Shown here: piece by piece, positions 42,605 through 50,083 of the stretch | Position numbering within the stretch: position 1 is the stretch's first letter | Layout of the letters: each line of letters begins with the position of its first letter | Source of the DNA: JABDIY01 sp963751955 | Lineage (GTDB): Bacteria; Actinomycetota; Acidimicrobiia; Acidimicrobiales; SZUA-35 | DNA: 64,000 nt | NCBI GenBank assembly: GCA_963751955.1 | Contig: CAVVWM010000011.1 | Coordinates: 124,001 to 188,000, forward strand | Reading direction: 5' to 3' | Notes under the pieces: generated by a model | Seen by the model: only the letters and a program-made list of their open reading frames with translations | Told to the model about the DNA's origin: nothing | Databases searched by the model: none | Translations under genes and position numbers: made by a program

Positions 42605-44601
42605 TCCCCTCCCTCGGATAGGTCGAGGCTCACCACATTCGGCTCCGGTGAGCTGGGCTCGGCGGGGTCGGGCGGGTCAGTCTCAGCCGGCTGTTCGATC
42701 ACTGCGGGCGGATCGGCATCGATCGTCGTCTCGATCGCGGTATTCGTTTCATCTGGGGATGTTGCAGCCGTTGGAGCCGGGGAATCGGTGGGGTCCTGGC
42801 CACGCGGTCCATCCTCGGCCAAGGCGGGGGTACCTCGGACCAGGGCTCGTTGCTCGCGCCAACCTGGTTGATCATCGCCTCCAGCCGGTGCGATGTTGAG
42901 GACTCTGAGTGCGTACTGAGCGATTTGGGCGAACGTTGGAGCGGCAGCGGTCGTTGCGCTCGTTGCCGTTCGTGGTTCGTCAATCACCAGTACAACCGAG
43001 AGCTCGGGCGCTTCAGCGGGCACCAGACCTCCGAAGGTCGTGAGGTACCGACGATCTTGGTCGGTGCCATAGGTCAGGCGCCCGCTTCCGTTGTCGAACA
43101 CCTTCCAGGCCGTGCCGGTCTTGCCGGCAACCGTGTAGCCCTCGATTTGGGCTTTTGCCCCGGTTCCGTCCTCTCCTGTGACGGCGGTCAGCATCGTCAG
43201 CGTTTCGCTGGCGGCTTCGGGACTGATGACACGTCGCCTGTCTTCGTTCTCTGCCGGTTCGGCTACGAGCCGTAGAGGCGTATACAAACCATCATTTCCC
43301 ACAGTGTTGAAGGCGCTTGCAAGCTGCATCAGGTTTACCGTCATGCCCTGACCGATCACGATGGAGCCTGCGTCACTACCCAGCCACTCACTGGGAGATC
43401 GAAGAACACCCGTCGACTCGCCCTTGACGCCTAGACCGGTCAGCTGACCAAAACCGAAGCCGGTCGCATAGTCGTAGTAGACCTCTTTTCCCATTTGTTG
43501 AGACAACGTGATGGCGGCAACGTTGCTTGACTGGCCCATTGCATCGGCTAGCCGCATGAGCTGGTCGTCGTGGCTCGGATGATCGAAGAAGCGTTTGTCA
43601 GAAACCTCGATCGATCCCGGGACCATCATCTGGTCGTCGGCCTTGTAGCCCAGCCGATCCGCTGCTGCTGCAAAGGACACGACCTTCATCACAGAACCCG
43701 GTTCAAAGGTGTCGATGGCGGCCTTGTTGTACGAGGCCACACCGCAAGTGGTTTCGCCGGTGCGTTCAACCGACGCCATCGCATAGACCTCGCCGGTCGA
43801 CGGATCGCTCACGATCGCAGATGCCCCCTGGGCTCCTAGCTTCTCGCAGGTGTCTTTCAGGATTGCCTCGGTACCGAACTGGACGCGGTGGTCCAGCGTG
43901 AGTGTCAGGTCGAAACCACGCTCGGGCAGCTGAACCGAACGCTCACCCACGCTGATCGATCCGAACCGTCCTCGCTCGAAACGCTCGACACCTTCGGTTC
44001 CGCGCAAGATCTCATCGAATTGGAGTTCGATACCGGACCGGCCAACTTCATCGGGATCGACCCGACCGATGACAGGCCTGGCCAACTCGCCGGCGGGATA
44101 CAGCCGATCCTCCTCGGGTCGTATCACAATGCCGCTGAACGCCTTGGAGGTTTCGCTGTCAGCAACCAGTGCGCGGATGCCGGCCAGTGCTGCGGCGTCA
44201 GCCGTTGTGGCCACGACGTTGTATCGATCCTCGGGTGAGGACGGCAGCAGACGAGTCTCGAGGTCAGAGGCGTCCCGGCCTAGCTGAGGAGCGAGCAGCG
44301 CAGCAGTCCATTCCGGGTCTTTCACAAGCTGGGGATCAGCGATGATTTGTTGGGTTGGGGTGCTGGCTGCGAGCACGAAACCTTCACGATCCAGAAGCCG
44401 CCCCCGGAATCCGGGGAGAGTCCGTGTGGCAGTGCCCTGATCGTGCGCCAGGCTGCGATAGCGCTCCGGGCGAACAGCCTGGAGGTCGATCAGCTGGGCG
44501 GCATAGATCACCATCACGACAAAGAAGACGGCCAACACGGTAAATAGCTGCGGATGTTCTGCGAAAAGGACTCGTGTCGAGCGAGTCTTGGCGCGGCTCA
44601 T
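42601..44601 (-). CDS. ftsI: Penicillin-binding protein, septal transpeptidase FtsI (PBP3)
   Basis: A 666-residue class B PBP. A short N-terminus leads to one membrane helix (LFTVLAVFFVVMVIYAAQL) and a dimerisation domain (RLLDREGFVLAASTPTQ). The transpeptidase domain has TFEPGSVMKVV (S-x2-K nucleophile), AMGQSSNVAA (SxN), and YTVAGKTGTAWKV (KTG). The last ~110 residues are a Pro/Glu/Asp-rich tail without a domain. It crosslinks septal peptidoglycan with FtsW. The start overlaps ftsL by four bases. The acidic extracytoplasmic tail is not typical and is considered with the basic tails of its partners. Confidence 0.95.
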   Translation of the reverse strand: MSRAKTRSTRVLFAEHPQLFTVLAVFFVVMVIYAAQLIDLQAVRPERYRSLAHDQGTATRTLPGFRGRLLDREGFVLAASTPTQQIIADPQLVKDPEWTAALLAPQLGRDASDLETRLLPSSPEDRYNVVATTADAAALAGIRALVADSETSKAFSGIVIRPEEDRLYPAGELARPVIGRVDPDEVGRSGIELQFDEILRGTEGVERFERGRFGSISVGERSVQLPERGFDLTLTLDHRVQFGTEAILKDTCEKLGAQGASAIVSDPSTGEVYAMASVERTGETTCGVASYNKAAIDTFEPGSVMKVVSFAAAADRLGYKADDQMMVPGSIEVSDKRFFDHPSHDDQLMRLADAMGQSSNVAAITLSQQMGKEVYYDYATGFGFGQLTGLGVKGESTGVLRSPSEWLGSDAGSIVIGQGMTVNLMQLASAFNTVGNDGLYTPLRLVAEPAENEDRRRVISPEAASETLTMLTAVTGEDGTGAKAQIEGYTVAGKTGTAWKVFDNGSGRLTYGTDQDRRYLTTFGGLVPAEAPELSVVLVIDEPRTATSATTAAAPTFAQIAQYALRVLNIAPAGGDDQPGWREQRALVRGTPALAEDGPRGQDPTDSPAPTAATSPDETNTAIETTIDADPPAVIEQPAETDPPDPAEPSSPEPNVVSLDLSEGGE

Positions 44602-45164
44602 GGGCCCACTGGCCGGGTTGCCACGAGGTACACGGGGCGAACAGCCCGAACCATTCCCAGACGACGAGCTCGAGCGACGATCACCTCAGGAGACGAAGCT
44701 TCGACAACCTGACGGTCGAGGAGCGCAAGATCGTTCTCAAGTCGGTTTGTTTCAGCTTGGATTCGGTCGGTTTCAGCCTGAGTTTGCACCAACTGCGCCT
44801 GCACCAGTGCTGCTGCAAAGAAGGCACCGACCAGGAGCAGGAGCGAGGCGAACACCAGCCGGCGACGGCGGGTTCGACTCCGCAAGGCCCCGACGTCTAT
44901 CAGAAAGAGCGGACCACGGACACTTGTGTTGCGAGGGGACCCCGTGCGCGTCTGGGATGCGTTCTTCTTCGTCGTGTCTTTGCGCGACACCCCTTTGGTG
45001 GCGCTCTTTCTTCGCCCAGCATGTTGTGCTTTGCCAGCTCTCGCCGTTGTTTTGGACGGCGGCTTCTTGGACGGCGGCGTCCTGGACGTCGACGAGGTCC
45101 GTTTGGCCTTGTTCTTGGCACCGGTCCCTTCGCTACGGGGTGAGTCCATCTTCAGCGCATTCAT
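44598..45164 (-). CDS. ftsL: FtsL-like septum protein with basic N-terminal tail
   Basis: A 188-residue bitopic protein in the ftsL place between rsmH and ftsI. Residues ~1-100 are Lys/Arg/Ser/Thr-rich (AKRTSSTSRTPPSKKPPSK, ARAGKAQHAGRRKSATK). One helix at ~104-124 (LVFASLLLLVGAFFAAALV) follows. The outer part is a leucine-zipper-like coiled coil (TDRIQAETNRLENDLALLD), ending ARRLGMVRAVRPVYLV as FtsL/DivIC proteins do. FtsL forms the FtsQLB complex. The similarity is to the fold and location rather than to a strong motif, so it could be named a septum-formation-initiator protein. Confidence 0.8.
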   Translation of the reverse strand: MNALKMDSPRSEGTGAKNKAKRTSSTSRTPPSKKPPSKTTARAGKAQHAGRRKSATKGVSRKDTTKKNASQTRTGSPRNTSVRGPLFLIDVGALRSRTRRRRLVFASLLLLVGAFFAAALVQAQLVQTQAETDRIQAETNRLENDLALLDRQVVEASSPEVIVARARRLGMVRAVRPVYLVATRPVGP

Positions 45165-46090
45165 GCTGCTACCCGTTCGATGGCGCGCAAACGAGCACTG
45201 CGAGAACGTGGATTTCGTGTTACCTCGCTATCGCCCGCGGTTTGCGAGATCGGACGGAGGAGGCGAAATGGAGCGGGTTCTTCCGGCACCGGTATGTGGG
45301 CTGGTGTCTGCGACGTGCTCACCTCGCGGAAGACACCCTTGACGATTCGGTCCTCGCCCGAATGGTAGGTGAGCACGACTCCCCTGCCCGACAGCACCAG
45401 TCGATTCAACGCTGCCTCGAGAGCAGGTTGAAGAACGGACAATTCGTCATTCACTGCGACTCGAAGCGCCTGGAACGTCCGCTTGGCCGGGTGGCCGCCG
45501 GTGCGGCGGGCGGCTGCGGGAATAGACCGCACGACTACCTCGGCCAGATCGACCGTTCTGAGAAGCGGGCGTGCGGCCACGATCGCCTTTGCGATCCGCT
45601 GTGCGAATCGTTCGTCTCCACCGCTGCGAATTACCTCAGCAAGCTGCTGCTGTGGCCACGTGTTCACGATTGTCTCAGCTGTCAGCCCGGACTCTGGGTT
45701 CATCCGCATGTCGAGCGGGCCGTCATGGCGGAAGCTGAAGCCCCGCTCGGGAAGGTCGAGTTGCGGCGAGCTGACCCCAAGATCGAACAGGAAGCCCGAG
45801 ATGACACCGATACCGGCGTCGTCCAGCAGTTGGTTGAGGAGATCGAAACGACCAGCGATGACCTTGGCGCGATCACCAAAGGGCACCAGACGCTCTGCGG
45901 CTGCGGTACGTGCCAACGGATCCTGATCAATTCCGACGATGCTCAAATGGGGAGCAGCTTCGAGCAGATGCACGGCGTGGCCGGCGCCGCCCAGGGTCGC
46001 GTCGACAACGACCCCGGAAGGGACGACTGAGAGAATCTCAATGGTCTCAGTTGCCAGAACCGGGGCATGGTCGAACCAACTAGGCGTCAT
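45161..46090 (-). CDS. rsmH: 16S rRNA (cytosine1402-N4)-methyltransferase
   Basis: A 309-residue protein (MraW). DHAPVLATETIEIL opens it, VVDATLGGAGHAVHLLE is the SAM loop, and VGIDQDPLARTAAAERL follows. GFLFDLGVSSPQLDLPERGFSFR is split here into its core LFDLGVSSPQLD and the following turn, and PLDMRMNP is the family signature. HPAKRTFQALRVAVNDEL and GGRGVVLTYHSGEDRIVK correspond to the C-terminal motifs. It N4-methylates C1402 in the ribosomal P site. Stop overlaps the ftsL start. A 286-bp gap separates it from mraZ, holding a large inverted repeat. Confidence 0.96.
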   Translation of the reverse strand: MTPSWFDHAPVLATETIEILSVVPSGVVVDATLGGAGHAVHLLEAAPHLSIVGIDQDPLARTAAAERLVPFGDRAKVIAGRFDLLNQLLDDAGIGVISGFLFDLGVSSPQLDLPERGFSFRHDGPLDMRMNPESGLTAETIVNTWPQQQLAEVIRSGGDERFAQRIAKAIVAARPLLRTVDLAEVVVRSIPAAARRTGGHPAKRTFQALRVAVNDELSVLQPALEAALNRLVLSGRGVVLTYHSGEDRIVKGVFREVSTSQTPAHIPVPEEPAPFRLLRPISQTAGDSEVTRNPRSRSARLRAIERVAA

Positions 46091-46376
46091 GAGTCATGCC
46101 GGCGTCACCCTCTTCGTTCCCTCGGGTACCCCTTCGGGGACCTTTTCACTCGCTTCGAGCGTTCGGGATAGAGGTGTTTCGGTTATCGGTTGCCCCTCGG
46201 GGGCCGGACGTACGTCAGGATGTCTCCCTGAGCGCACTTGAGGGGTAACGGGCGGAGTTGTGGGGCAGAAGTACCCTTCCCCGAACCCCGAGAAGCAACC
46301 GATGACCGAAACGGAATCTAGGTAAAGCCGAGCTCCTTTCGTTTCCGTGCCGCCAGGCGTCGTTGATGGGCGTGCA
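46091..46376 (-). other. mraZ-rsmH intergenic region
   Basis: 286 bp without a convincing gene. The open frame 46094-46405 on the minus strand begins inside mraZ and has no family-like features. Content: the long inverted repeat and a GGTCCCC/GGGGTACC hairpin. Confidence 0.6.
46176..46312 (-). promoter_or_regulatory. Long inverted repeat between mraZ and rsmH
   Basis: Arms 46176-46207 and 46281-46312 match at 27 of 32 positions. On the minus-strand RNA, the sense strand here, three of five mismatches become G-U pairs, so about 30 of 32 could pair around a 73-nt inner segment. A smaller hairpin (GGTCCCCGAAGGGGTACC) lies nearer rsmH at about 46124-46141. Structured leaders before mraW genes are known in Actinobacteria (the mraW RNA motif); I cannot tell if this is one. 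Confidence 0.6.
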
Positions 46377-46802
46377 TTAGAAACCCATCTGATCGAGGGC
46401 CGCACTCACCTTGAGCGAAGCTTCCTCTGTATCGTGCATCGAGGTGAAGATCTCCGTAGGCCAGATCTCGATCCGAGACAACGAACCGTTCAAGACAACG
46501 GTTTGACCAAGGGTGAAGCCGTCGAGCAGCGACTTGTTGATGGTGATTCGACCGGCGCTGTCGATCTTCACCCGTTGAGTTTCCGAGGTCAGCTTTCTGA
46601 AACTCACGGCGTCCAATGTTCCGGATCGGCGATGGTCTTCCCACTCCACGGTGACCTTTTCGTAGGTCTTCTCGTCCCACAAACCCAGACGTTCTCCAAG
46701 ACGAACGACATAGCCCCGCTGACCCAGCTCCTCTCGGAACGCGGGCGGCAACACAACACGACCCTTGTCGTCCAGCGTGTGCTCGTACTGACCAACGAAC
46801 AA
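46377..46802 (-). CDS. mraZ: Transcriptional regulator MraZ
   Basis: A 141-residue protein with two SpoVT-AbrB-like halves: FVGQYEHTLDDKGRVVLPPAFRE (first motif DDKGRVVLPPAFR) and VKIDSAGRITINKSLLDG (second). WDEKTYEKV, VVLNGSLSRIEIWP and the length match MraZ. The start is TTG 46802 with ribosome site GGAGGCGAGG; no in-frame ATG or GTG is nearby. MraZ binds DNA repeats upstream of its own operon and represses or activates dcw genes in different bacteria. Four 10-bp-spaced boxes upstream (46890-46923) fit such autoregulation. Confidence 0.97.
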   Translation of the reverse strand: MFVGQYEHTLDDKGRVVLPPAFREELGQRGYVVRLGERLGLWDEKTYEKVTVEWEDHRRSGTLDAVSFRKLTSETQRVKIDSAGRITINKSLLDGFTLGQTVVLNGSLSRIEIWPTEIFTSMHDTEEASLKVSAALDQMGF

Positions 46803-46889
46803 CGTGCACCTCGCCTCCCCCGGATTCTCTGCTTCGGATCACCGTGCCCAGCCGAACGAGTCCGACAACGGGCAGGAATGGGCTAGTCA

Positions 46890-46923
46890 CCCATTTCGCC
46901 CCACCCTAACCCCCCATCCCCCA
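46890..46923 (-). promoter_or_regulatory. Putative MraZ-binding boxes
   Basis: On the minus strand TGGG occurs at 46893-46890, 46903-46900 and 46923-46920. A degenerate GGGG sits at 46913-46910, giving exact 10-bp phasing. MraZ in E. coli binds TGGGN direct repeats separated by five bases. The array lies about 90-120 bp before the mraZ start. Confidence 0.55.
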
Positions 46924-47053
46924 CTCTGTCCACCAATCTTCCAGAAATCGCGCCCGATTCTCCTCCGAGCAGGACAAACGTCGTCGCATGAACCTGCCCA
47001 GTCACCAACGGTCGCTGGCAGCCGCAGGGCGAACCAGTCACACTGAGGGCATG

Positions 47054-47716
47054 ATGCCGGGAAGAGGTCGATGGTGGGATGTCATCTCGAGCGTTGGGAC
47101 CGCCGCTGACCTGCACAATCGCCCGATACCAACGAGTTGTCAGCGACTCGTCTGGTCCCATCGAGTGAGCGAACCAGCGATTGTGATCGGCTCGGCCCAG
47201 CCTGCATCGGATCTCGACTCAGCCCGAACCCGAGACATCGAAGTCGCTCGACGTCGTAGCGGAGGAGGGGCGGTTCTGCTGCGACCGACCGATACGTGGA
47301 TCGATGTGCTCATCGGTCGTGATGACGAGCTGTGGGACGACGACGTCGGGCGAGCTTTTCATTGGCTGGGTGGTGTGTGGGAGCGAACCTTTCGCTCGCT
47401 CGGGACCCAATCGACGATGCACCAGGGCGCCCTTGAGAATCGTGACGCGGGCCAACACGTATGTTTCGCGGGGCTGGGTCCGGGCGAGCTCCTCGACCAA
47501 CGAGGCGTGAAGCTCCTAGGGCTCTCGCAACGCCGCACCCGCGATGTGGCTCGTTTTCAGTGTTTGGTTCCGTATCGGAGCCGTCTCAATCAGACCACTG
47601 TCTATCTCACGCCTGAAGTGGTTTCGGGTCTGGATGGGGAGACCGAGATCGGTTCGACGCTGGACCCCAGCGTTTTGACTACTGCATTCCTAACCGAACT
47701 GGCCCGACTCCCGTGA
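47054..47716 (+). CDS. Lipoate-protein-ligase-like (LplA/LipB/BPL fold) protein
   Basis: 220 residues from ATG 47054, four nt after a GAGGG ribosome site; ATG 47051 is too close to it. RLVWSHRVSEPAIVIGSAQ and DIEVARRRSGGGAVLLRPTD contain the RRxSGGGxV ligase motif. CFAGLGPGELLDQRGVKLLGLSQRRTR is, in pieces, the lipoate-ligase lysine region (VKLLGLSQRRTR). LplA-type proteins attach lipoate or octanoate to E2 or GcvH domains. The family also includes octanoyl-transferases, so the exact activity is open. It is divergent from mraZ. Confidence 0.72.
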   Translation: MPGRGRWWDVISSVGTAADLHNRPIPTSCQRLVWSHRVSEPAIVIGSAQPASDLDSARTRDIEVARRRSGGGAVLLRPTDTWIDVLIGRDDELWDDDVGRAFHWLGGVWERTFRSLGTQSTMHQGALENRDAGQHVCFAGLGPGELLDQRGVKLLGLSQRRTRDVARFQCLVPYRSRLNQTTVYLTPEVVSGLDGETEIGSTLDPSVLTTAFLTELARLP

Positions 47717-47741
47717 TCGCCAGCGCGGGGCTAGTCCCGGT

Positions 47742-48110
47742 TCATTCGGTTGCTTTGGACTCCTCAATGCTCTTGCGCACTTCGTCCATGTCGAGTGACT
47801 TCACTTGGCCGACGAGATCCTCGAGTGCTGCCGCGGGAATAGCGCCGGGTTGGGAGAACACCTGAATTCCATCACGGAAGATCATCAAGGTTGGGATGGA
47901 GCGAATGCCGAGACCTCCAGAAAGCGCCTGCTCAGCCTCGGTGTCGACCTTGGCAAAAACCGCATCGGGGTGATCCTCAGATACCTGCTCATAGATGGGA
48001 GCGAAGGACTTGCATGGGCCGCACCATTCTGCCCAGAAGTCGACGAGCACGACGCCGTCGCTCTCGATGAGGGGCATGAACTCTGCTTCAGAAATGTTCT
48101 TGGTTGGCAT
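47742..48110 (-). CDS. Thioredoxin
   Basis: 122 residues from ATG 48110. LVDFWAEWCGPCKSFAPIYEQ has the redox WCGPCK site, followed by VFAKVDTEAEQALSGGLGIRSIPTLMIF with the cis-Pro (SIPT). A C-terminal extension of ~20 residues (DEVRKSIEESKATE) is added. It is a cytoplasmic disulfide reductase; no signal sequence. Its 3' end is 25 bp from the convergent lipoate-ligase-like gene. Confidence 0.93.
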   Translation of the reverse strand: MPTKNISEAEFMPLIESDGVVLVDFWAEWCGPCKSFAPIYEQVSEDHPDAVFAKVDTEAEQALSGGLGIRSIPTLMIFRDGIQVFSQPGAIPAAALEDLVGQVKSLDMDEVRKSIEESKATE

Positions 48111-48214
48111 TGGGCTTCTTTCGTTCTGGCCATCGTCTACGGCTTCAGCCATCCACAACGTCCAGGGAGGGTCGCGTATTCCGCCTGCTGGTCAAGGCCC
48201 GCCGCGGGTCGGAG

Positions 48215-49096
48215 CTATCCGATCTCGCCGGTTAGGCCTGTACCGAATCTGCCGACCGCTCGATGAACCGATTGGGCAGTTACGACGCCGAGGAACAGAA
48301 CAACGGAAGTGAGCGCCATCGTGGCTCCTGCCGCAGTGTCGGCGTGGTAACTGATCAGGAGGCCGAGGAAGACACAGCCCACTCCAAGGCCGACGGCGGT
48401 CACCATGATCAATGGAACCCGCCGAACGAGGAGGGCCGCTGTGGCCGGCGGTGCGATCAGAAATGCGAAAACCAAGAGGTTGCCCACCGCCTCGAAAGAC
48501 GCCACGATCGAAAGAGCAACAAGCACCAGCAGGACGCCATGGGAGAGTCGTGGCCGAAGTCCTAAGAGCTGCGCCTGAGTTTCATCGAAGGTCATCACCA
48601 AAAACGCCCGATAGAAGACGGTCACTCCCAGTACGGAGACACCGGCGGCTGCGGCCTGGCGAAGCAAGTCGGCATTGTCTACGCCGGTGATCGAACCGAA
48701 GAGGAAGCGGTTGAGATCGCCGGTGTACGCGCCGGTCTGGCTTGACATGATGACAACCGCGAGGGCGAGAAACCCGACGAACAGCACGCCGATCGAGGTG
48801 TCTTCGGGTAAAGGCGAGTGGCTTCGGACCAGGTTGACACCGGCCACCATCGCCAGCGCTGCCACCATTGCCCCGATGCCCGTATCGATCCCGAGGATAA
48901 ACGCAATTGCGATCCCGGGGAGGGCCCCATGGGCCAGCGCATCACCAAGAAAACTCATACCCCGCAGAACAACCCAGGTGCCGACCAGCGAAGTGGCCAC
49001 GACGGCCAGAATCCCGGCCAGCAGGGCGCTTCTCATGAACGCATTCGACGTGAACGGGTCGATCCACCAGCTGACGGGGTCGGTCAGCATTGACAT
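48215..49096 (-). CDS. znuB: Zinc/manganese ABC transporter permease
   Basis: A 293-residue ABC-3 family permease with eight or so hydrophobic helices. GTWVVLRGMSFLGDALAHGALPG (core MSFLGDALAHGALPG) is the family signature near residue 45. Further conserved parts are VSVLGVTVFYRAFLVMTFDE, LLVFAFLIAPPATA and SYHADTAAGATMAL. It forms the membrane channel for the ZnuA-bound metal. It lies 9 bp after znuA on the minus strand, while the ATPase is divergent across the Zur-like box. Zinc rather than manganese is chosen from the regulator and operator. Confidence 0.88.
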   Translation of the reverse strand: MSMLTDPVSWWIDPFTSNAFMRSALLAGILAVVATSLVGTWVVLRGMSFLGDALAHGALPGIAIAFILGIDTGIGAMVAALAMVAGVNLVRSHSPLPEDTSIGVLFVGFLALAVVIMSSQTGAYTGDLNRFLFGSITGVDNADLLRQAAAAGVSVLGVTVFYRAFLVMTFDETQAQLLGLRPRLSHGVLLVLVALSIVASFEAVGNLLVFAFLIAPPATAALLVRRVPLIMVTAVGLGVGCVFLGLLISYHADTAAGATMALTSVVLFLGVVTAQSVHRAVGRFGTGLTGEIG

Positions 49097-49105
49097 CGAG
49101 GGATC

Positions 49106-50035
49106 CTACTTAAGAGCATCACTGATGAGCTGCGCGGTGGTGCGGAGCAGACCGATGTAGGAGTCTGAGGGTTCACCCCTCGGGCCGAGGGATCCGGTGT
49201 CGAGGACGACGACTTCGATATCGCCAACACGGCGAGCCAGTGCCGCTGCATCATCGGAAGACTGCTGGGAGTCGGTGAAGATGGCCGGCACGTCGGCGGT
49301 CTGGATGAGTTCCGCCAACCGCTCTAGCTGGGCCGGACTCGTTTCAGCCAGTGTCGACGAGGCCGGGATCACCGTTCCGATGACCTCGAATCCGTAACGA
49401 CGGGCGAAGTAGCCGAGCGAATCATGGTTGGTCACCAGCTTCCGCCGACCTTCAGGGACCGCAGCCACAATCTTCTCGACCTCGATGTCGAGGTCGGTGA
49501 GCGCCTGTTGATACCGCTCCATGCACGACCCAATCGAGGCCTCATCGAGGCCGGCATGTTCTACCAAGTCTGCGGCCAACGCAGGTAGGGCCGACGCCAC
49601 AAGCATTGGGTCGAACCAGATATGGGGGTCCTCACCGTCGTTGCCACTGATGCTGCCCTGGTTCGAGGCATCCGCCCCAGACAGCTTGATGTGATCGGAG
49701 AACCAGAAGACGGGGGTGCCGTGATCGGCAGAAGCGGCGATGGTGTCTTCAAGGCCCTCTTCCAACGCCAGCCCATTGGCGACGATGAGCGAAGCGTTGT
49801 CCAGGCGCTCTCGGTCGGCCAGGGATGGCTCGAACCCATGTGGGTCCCCTCCAGGGGGTATCAGAATGTCAAGGACCACCCGCTCATCGCAAGCCACATT
49901 TGCCACGACGTCGGCCCAGATGTTGGTGGTGACGACAATGGTCGAATCGGCCGTTGTGTCCGACGGAGTCGTACCTCCGCAGCCTGCGATGAAGACAGCG
50001 CCAATGCTGATCGCAGCCAAGAGGCGGGAGTTCAC
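49106..50035 (-). CDS. znuA: Zinc/manganese ABC transporter substrate-binding lipoprotein
   Basis: A 309-residue cluster A-I binding protein with a lipoprotein signal (LLAAISIGAVFIAGCGG, lipobox IAGC). Metal ligands are visible in PPGGDPHGFEPSLADR and DPHIWFDPM, and in TNHDSLGYFARRYGF and IFTDSQQSSDDAA. There is no long His-rich loop as in E. coli ZnuA. GTG start at 50035. TATGCT lies six nt upstream of it, and the Zur-like palindrome starts 14 bp upstream. It delivers Zn (or Mn) to ZnuB. Confidence 0.9.
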   Translation of the reverse strand: MNSRLLAAISIGAVFIAGCGGTTPSDTTADSTIVVTTNIWADVVANVACDERVVLDILIPPGGDPHGFEPSLADRERLDNASLIVANGLALEEGLEDTIAASADHGTPVFWFSDHIKLSGADASNQGSISGNDGEDPHIWFDPMLVASALPALAADLVEHAGLDEASIGSCMERYQQALTDLDIEVEKIVAAVPEGRRKLVTNHDSLGYFARRYGFEVIGTVIPASSTLAETSPAQLERLAELIQTADVPAIFTDSQQSSDDAAALARRVGDIEVVVLDTGSLGPRGEPSDSYIGLLRTTAQLISDALK

Positions 50036-50041
50036 TCGAAC

Positions 50042-50076
50042 AGCATATTGGTAATGATTCTCATTGCCACTAAGCT
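50042..50076. promoter_or_regulatory. Divergent promoter with Zur-type operator between znuA and znuC
   Basis: TGGTAATGA (50049-50057), TTC, TCATTGCCA (50061-50069): arms match 8 of 9. The core resembles Fur/Zur boxes (AATGAT...CATT). Minus-strand -10 TATGCT (50047-50042) is six nt before GTG 50035. Plus-strand -10 TAAGCT (50071-50076) is seven nt before GTG 50084. One operator would cover both promoters. Confidence 0.65.
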
Positions 50077-50083
50077 TGCGATC

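Noticed and set aside
46094..46405. 103-codon minus frame between mraZ and rsmH
   Set aside because: Starts inside mraZ, has no motif or ribosome site, and covers the inverted repeat.
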